From Planctomycetia bacterium (GTDB lineage Bacteria; Planctomycetota; Phycisphaerae; UBA1845; UTPLA1): DNA of 64,000 nucleotides. The stretch covers positions 3,286,001 through 3,350,000 of the forward strand of contig JABTTW010000001.1 of the NCBI GenBank assembly GCA_015075745.1, read 5' to 3'. The translations under genes were made by a program, and so were the position numbers. Position 1 is the first letter of the stretch, and every line of letters begins with the position of its first letter. This document shows, piece by piece, positions 60,780-64,000 of this stretch. A model generated the notes under the pieces. The model did no database searches, was not told the DNA's origin, and was given only the letters and a program-made list of their open reading frames with translations.

Positions 60780-62552
60780 TCAGCCGGCGAGAAGGGCTGC
60801 GCCGTGGTCGCCGAGGTCGGTGCGGAGCTTGGTGAGGGCGCGGATTTCGAGCTGGCGGACGCGCTCCTTGCTGATGCCGAGGTGGCGGCCGATTTCTTCC
60901 AGAGTTTCACCGGCGGAATTCTCACCGATGCCGAAGTGGCGCTCGACGATGACGCGCTCGCGCTGGTCGAGTAGGCGGAGACTGCGGGCGACGACGGCCT
61001 TCGCGGCGGCGACGCTGCTCTCCAGTGCCTCGACCGATTCGCGCGTGTCGCCGACGGTGGCGAGCGATTCGTCGCAGCCGGTCTGGTAGCGATCGGAGTG
61101 GGCGAGTGTCTCGGGGACGCTTCGGGCGAAGCCGCGGGTGATGGCCCAGGTGGCGTAGGTGCTGAAGCGGAAGCCGCGGGCGTAATCAAACTTGTCGACG
61201 GCGCGCATCATGGTGACGTTTCCGTCGCTGATGAGCTCGAAGAGATTGAGGGCCGGGTGTCCGAAGACGTGGCGCTTGGCGATGCTGACGACCAGCCGGA
61301 GATTCGCCTGGATGATTCGGTTCTTGATTTCCTTCGCGGCTTCGAGCGGGCCTTCGACGGCGGCGAGATCGCGCTGCGTCGCGCGGGCGTCGGATGCCAC
61401 GAGCTTTTTGCGATGCGTCTCGGCGACGTGGAGCAGGTAGTTCATGCGAGCGAAGAGGGTTGACTCTTCGTCGCGACCGAGAAGCGGCGTGCGATAGAGC
61501 GCCTGGAGATACGGCGGGAGATCGGCGGGCGGCCGATGGAGCGTCTCATCGGGCTCGCCGGATTGATTGCTTGCGGACTTCGACGGTCGGGCGTCGTCGG
61601 AGAGGAAGGTCTCCTCGGCGTCGGGGGCGTCGAAGGCGGGGTTGTACATGTATTCGATCGGCGACTCCGCAAAGCGGCGGACGCGGGCGTGGGCCAGCAG
61701 TCGCTGAATCTCCACTTCGCGCTTGCCGAATTCGGCGGCGAGTTGACGCGGGGTCTTGCCGTTTTCGAAGGCCTCCAGCAGGACGGTGCACTCGTCGATG
61801 GCGCGGGCTTCGTCCTTGCGATCGAAGAGGGCGTCGGCGGGATTGTCGCGGTCGAAGCGCCGCAGGGTGTAGCGGATGGTCTCGACGGCGCGGCCGGTCT
61901 CGTTGGAGATTTCCAGGGTCGCGGCGTGGAGCGAGCACTTCCTTGCGGCGACGAGGACGCGGGCGCGGGCGATGATGTCGTGCTTCTCCGCGTCGGTCAT
62001 GACCTGGAAGGCGGCGCCGCGACGGACGAGGTCTTCGTTGCGGGCGACGAACAGTTCCACGGACCGCTCGGTGAAGCAGAGCCGGGGTTTGTCGTCGCCG
62101 TTGGTGTACCAGGCGCCGGCCAATCCTCGGACTCGCCATCGGGAGATGGTCTTGGTGGAGACGCTAAAGCGCTGAGCCAGCGCGTCGGAATCGTGAAGCC
62201 GACCTTCGGCCGACTCGGCGTCGATGGGGCACTTGGCCGTGAGGACGTCGAGCAGCTCGACCAGGTCGGCTTGAAGATCCTTGCCGGAGAGCATCGATCC
62301 ATCGCCTCGGCGGGATCGGTATCCGGTGATGTGATAACAGATGAGCGAGTAAGGGTATTCGCGGGAGGCCTCGACGACGTCGATGGCGCGCATGATGCCG
62401 TCGATCTGGCGCGCCCTTTGACGGGCGGGGGCCATGGTCAGCTCATGAGCGAGCTGTCTGATCTCGGTACAGCGGAAAGCCTTCACAATCGCCTCCGTGG
62501 GCTTCGGTTCGGCGGGCAACTTTGTGTGGGCCGCAATCGCCGGGGGTTGCAT
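60780..62552 (-). CDS. Sigma-70-family factor with long HTH-rich N-terminal extension
   Basis: The protein has 590 residues. The C-terminal half is a sigma-70 factor: region 2 NRIIQANLRLVVSIAKRHVF and RGFRFSTYATWAITRGFARS, and region 4 LDQRERVIVERHFGIGE, then LEEIGRHLGISKERVRQLE. Residues 1-330 replace sigma region 1.1 and hold at least three possible HTH motifs: DALAQRFSVSTKTISRWRVR (about 135-155), SLHAATLEISNETGRAVETI (about 205-225) and TPRQLAAEFGKREVEIQRLL (about 265-285). The first is a MerR/Xis-like winged form. It is not the usual housekeeping RpoD. It may couple DNA or ligand recognition to promoter choice, which is inference. Confidence 0.85.
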   Translation of the reverse strand: MQPPAIAAHTKLPAEPKPTEAIVKAFRCTEIRQLAHELTMAPARQRARQIDGIMRAIDVVEASREYPYSLICYHITGYRSRRGDGSMLSGKDLQADLVELLDVLTAKCPIDAESAEGRLHDSDALAQRFSVSTKTISRWRVRGLAGAWYTNGDDKPRLCFTERSVELFVARNEDLVRRGAAFQVMTDAEKHDIIARARVLVAARKCSLHAATLEISNETGRAVETIRYTLRRFDRDNPADALFDRKDEARAIDECTVLLEAFENGKTPRQLAAEFGKREVEIQRLLAHARVRRFAESPIEYMYNPAFDAPDAEETFLSDDARPSKSASNQSGEPDETLHRPPADLPPYLQALYRTPLLGRDEESTLFARMNYLLHVAETHRKKLVASDARATQRDLAAVEGPLEAAKEIKNRIIQANLRLVVSIAKRHVFGHPALNLFELISDGNVTMMRAVDKFDYARGFRFSTYATWAITRGFARSVPETLAHSDRYQTGCDESLATVGDTRESVEALESSVAAAKAVVARSLRLLDQRERVIVERHFGIGENSAGETLEEIGRHLGISKERVRQLEIRALTKLRTDLGDHGAALLAG

Positions 62553-62816
62553 CCTGCAGGTGGCGATTGACTAGCCTGTTTGGCGGGCCGTTCCAGGGGA
62601 GCGCCGGGACTCGTCTTCCCGACGGAACAGGAGCGGTCAGCACCCTCGTCTCTAGTCATATTATCGCCCAGAAACGTCTTAAAGTCAATTCCGGGGCCGT
62701 TTTGGGGGTTCTTATCTTCGATTGCGACGACTCCGGCGACCTATTGACGCCATTCTTGCGACAGTCATTCTACGGGCGGGCGAACGATTGCTGGTCTTTG
62801 CCTGCTGGAGAATGCC

Positions 62817-63839
62817 ATGTCGCTGAGCTTTGGATGTTCGATTCTTGCGGTGGTTATGTCGGTTCTTGGTGATCCGTCGCCGCCTCCGAATCGGGCGGAC
62901 GGGTCGGGGCTTCATCGACCGGTCTGTACCTATTCAATTGTAGCGCGGGACCCTGCGAAGGGAGAGATGGGGGTGGCGGTGCAGTCGCACTGGTTCTCGG
63001 TGGGGTCGGTCGTGCCGTGGGCGGAGGCGGGGGTGGGGGCGGTGGCGACCCAGTCGCTGGTCGATCCGGCGTATGGTCCGATGGGATTGGCGCTGATGCG
63101 GATCGGCCGGACGGGGCCGGAAGCGCTGGCGTCAATCCTGGCGGGAGACAACGGGCGGGAGGTTCGGCAGGTGGCGATGGTGGATGCGAAGGGACGGGTC
63201 GGTGTGCACACCGGGGCGAAGTGCATTCAGCCGGCGGGCCATGTTGTTGACACTGACGCGCAGTTTTCGGTGCAGGCGAATCTGATGTCGAACGATCGCA
63301 TCTGGGGCGAGATGGCGGAGGCGTATCGGGCGGCGAAGGGCGATCTGGCGGATCGGATGATGGCGGCGCTCGAAGCGGCGGAGGCGGCGGGCGGGGATAT
63401 TCGGGGTCGTCAGTCGGCGGCGCTGATTGTTGTGTCGGGGACTTCGACGGGGAAGCCGTGGGTGGATCGGCGGTTTGATCTGCGCGTGGAGGATCACGAG
63501 CAGCCGCTGACGGAGCTTCGGCGGCTGGTGAAGTTGCAGCGGGCGTATCTGCACATGAACGCGGGTGATTTGGCAATCGAGAAGAAGGACTTCGAGGCGG
63601 CGGTCCGCGAGTATCGGGCGGCGGAGGCGTGTGCGCCGCAGATCGTGGAGATTCCATTCTGGCATGCGGTGAGCCTGGTGAATGCGGGGAAGGCCGAGGA
63701 GGCGTTGCCGCTGTTTGCGGGCGTGTTTGAGAGGGAGCCGGTGTGGGCCGAGTTGATCCCGCGGCTGGTGGATTGCGAGTTGTTGGAGGCCGATGAGGCG
63801 TTGGTGACGAGGATTCGCGGGCTCGGTTCGGGGCGATGA
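62817..63839 (+). CDS. DUF1028 family protein with TPR-like end
   Basis: The protein has 340 residues, and GGAG 7 bases before ATG 62817 supports the start. A signal peptide may occupy residues 1-18. The DUF1028 domain, related to Ntn-hydrolases, has TYSIVARDPAKGEMGVAVQS, GAVATQSLVDPAYGPMGLAL and MVDAKGRVGVHTGAKCI. The C-terminal 100 residues are helical repeats (QRAYLHMNAGDLAIEKKDFE; WHAVSLVNAGKAEEALPLF). The chemistry of the family is not known. Confidence 0.88.
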   Translation: MSLSFGCSILAVVMSVLGDPSPPPNRADGSGLHRPVCTYSIVARDPAKGEMGVAVQSHWFSVGSVVPWAEAGVGAVATQSLVDPAYGPMGLALMRIGRTGPEALASILAGDNGREVRQVAMVDAKGRVGVHTGAKCIQPAGHVVDTDAQFSVQANLMSNDRIWGEMAEAYRAAKGDLADRMMAALEAAEAAGGDIRGRQSAALIVVSGTSTGKPWVDRRFDLRVEDHEQPLTELRRLVKLQRAYLHMNAGDLAIEKKDFEAAVREYRAAEACAPQIVEIPFWHAVSLVNAGKAEEALPLFAGVFEREPVWAELIPRLVDCELLEADEALVTRIRGLGSGR

Positions 63840-63900
63840 TGCGAAGAGAAGCTCGCGGTTGGGTGCTTTGTCAGCCTTGAACGCATGTTAGAATGATGTC

Positions 63901-64000
63901 ATGGCGACGTTCGAAGATATCATGAGCCGTGGCGGGGATGCGGCGATTCGTGAGGCGGCGAAGTTCTTTATGAAATCCGACCCCGTCCATCAAAGTCTGC
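63901..64000 (+). CDS. 5' end of an unidentified gene, cut by the window
   Basis: ATG 63901 opens a frame of 33 codons without a stop (MATFEDIMSRGGDAAIREAA then KFFMKSDPVHQSL). The first residues remind me of small nucleotidyltransferase-like proteins of planctomycetes, but the part seen is too short to name it. Confidence 0.45.
   Translation, partial: MATFEDIMSRGGDAAIREAAKFFMKSDPVHQSL

Noticed and set aside
1..64000. tRNA, rRNA, CRISPR array, insertion sequence or prophage
   Set aside because: I looked for T-loop motifs, regular spacer repeats and transposase or integrase motifs and saw none; a tool search could still find a weak one.

Overview
The window looks like chromosomal DNA from a member of the Planctomycetota, possibly a Phycisphaera-like lineage. 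The evidence is high GC content, adjacent DUF1501 and DUF1800 genes, secreted proteins ending in dockerin-like GDVNGDG modules, a PEP-CTERM protein, an ECF sigma factor beside a Ser/Thr kinase, and an lpxA gene that implies a Gram-negative envelope. No taxonomic search could be run. I see no tRNA, rRNA, CRISPR array, transposase or phage gene.

Layout. 1-574: 5' part of lpxA (minus). 795-7323: nuoJKLMN, the membrane arm of complex I, followed by a small Cys-rich lipoprotein gene. 7878-8951: secreted zinc metallopeptidase (minus). 9426-11587: a three-gene ribosomal-peptide locus with a 75-residue Cys-repeat precursor, an MNIO (DUF692) enzyme and a probable partner protein. It resembles the HvfABC and bufferin metallophore systems and is the main find. 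11741-16925: zinc-ribbon protein, MltA, GlmU-like protein, cation/proton antiporter. 16978-24282: S8 protease with dockerin-like tail, SMUG1-type glycosylase, J-domain membrane protein, alpha/beta hydrolase, and an SdpR/SdpI pair. 24789-28169: exported protein, kinase and ECF sigma factor.

28935-45739: DUF1501, DUF1800 and thrombospondin-type-3 secreted proteins, a divergent CTP synthase, a pseudopilin-like protein, two paralogous exported proteins with different C-terminal sorting modules, a radical SAM enzyme, a P-domain protein, MgtC and small lipoproteins. 45751-49743: S1/P1-type nuclease, superoxide dismutase, YkgJ/FliB-like Cys-cluster protein and an AhpD-like protein. The ahpD-like gene has a consensus sigma-54 promoter and is divergent from a GAF sigma-54 activator (49934-51559), so the pair looks like a self-contained regulatory circuit. 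51698-55599: OtsA, overlapping an OtsB-GH15 fusion. 55759-64000: lipase-like lipoprotein, zinc-ribbon membrane protein, UvrD/PcrA helicase, a sigma-70 factor with a long HTH-rich N-terminal extension, a DUF1028 protein and a gene running off the end.

How the genes connect. NuoJ-N form one transcription unit that must work with NuoA-I made elsewhere. The precursor and its MNIO enzyme are separated by a strong terminator, which would favour excess precursor. OtsA and the OtsB-GH15 fusion are translationally coupled and together could make and degrade trehalose. The many secreted proteins carry at least three kinds of C-terminal module (dockerin-like, PEP-CTERM, MYXO-CTERM-like), pointing to several parallel routes of surface anchoring.
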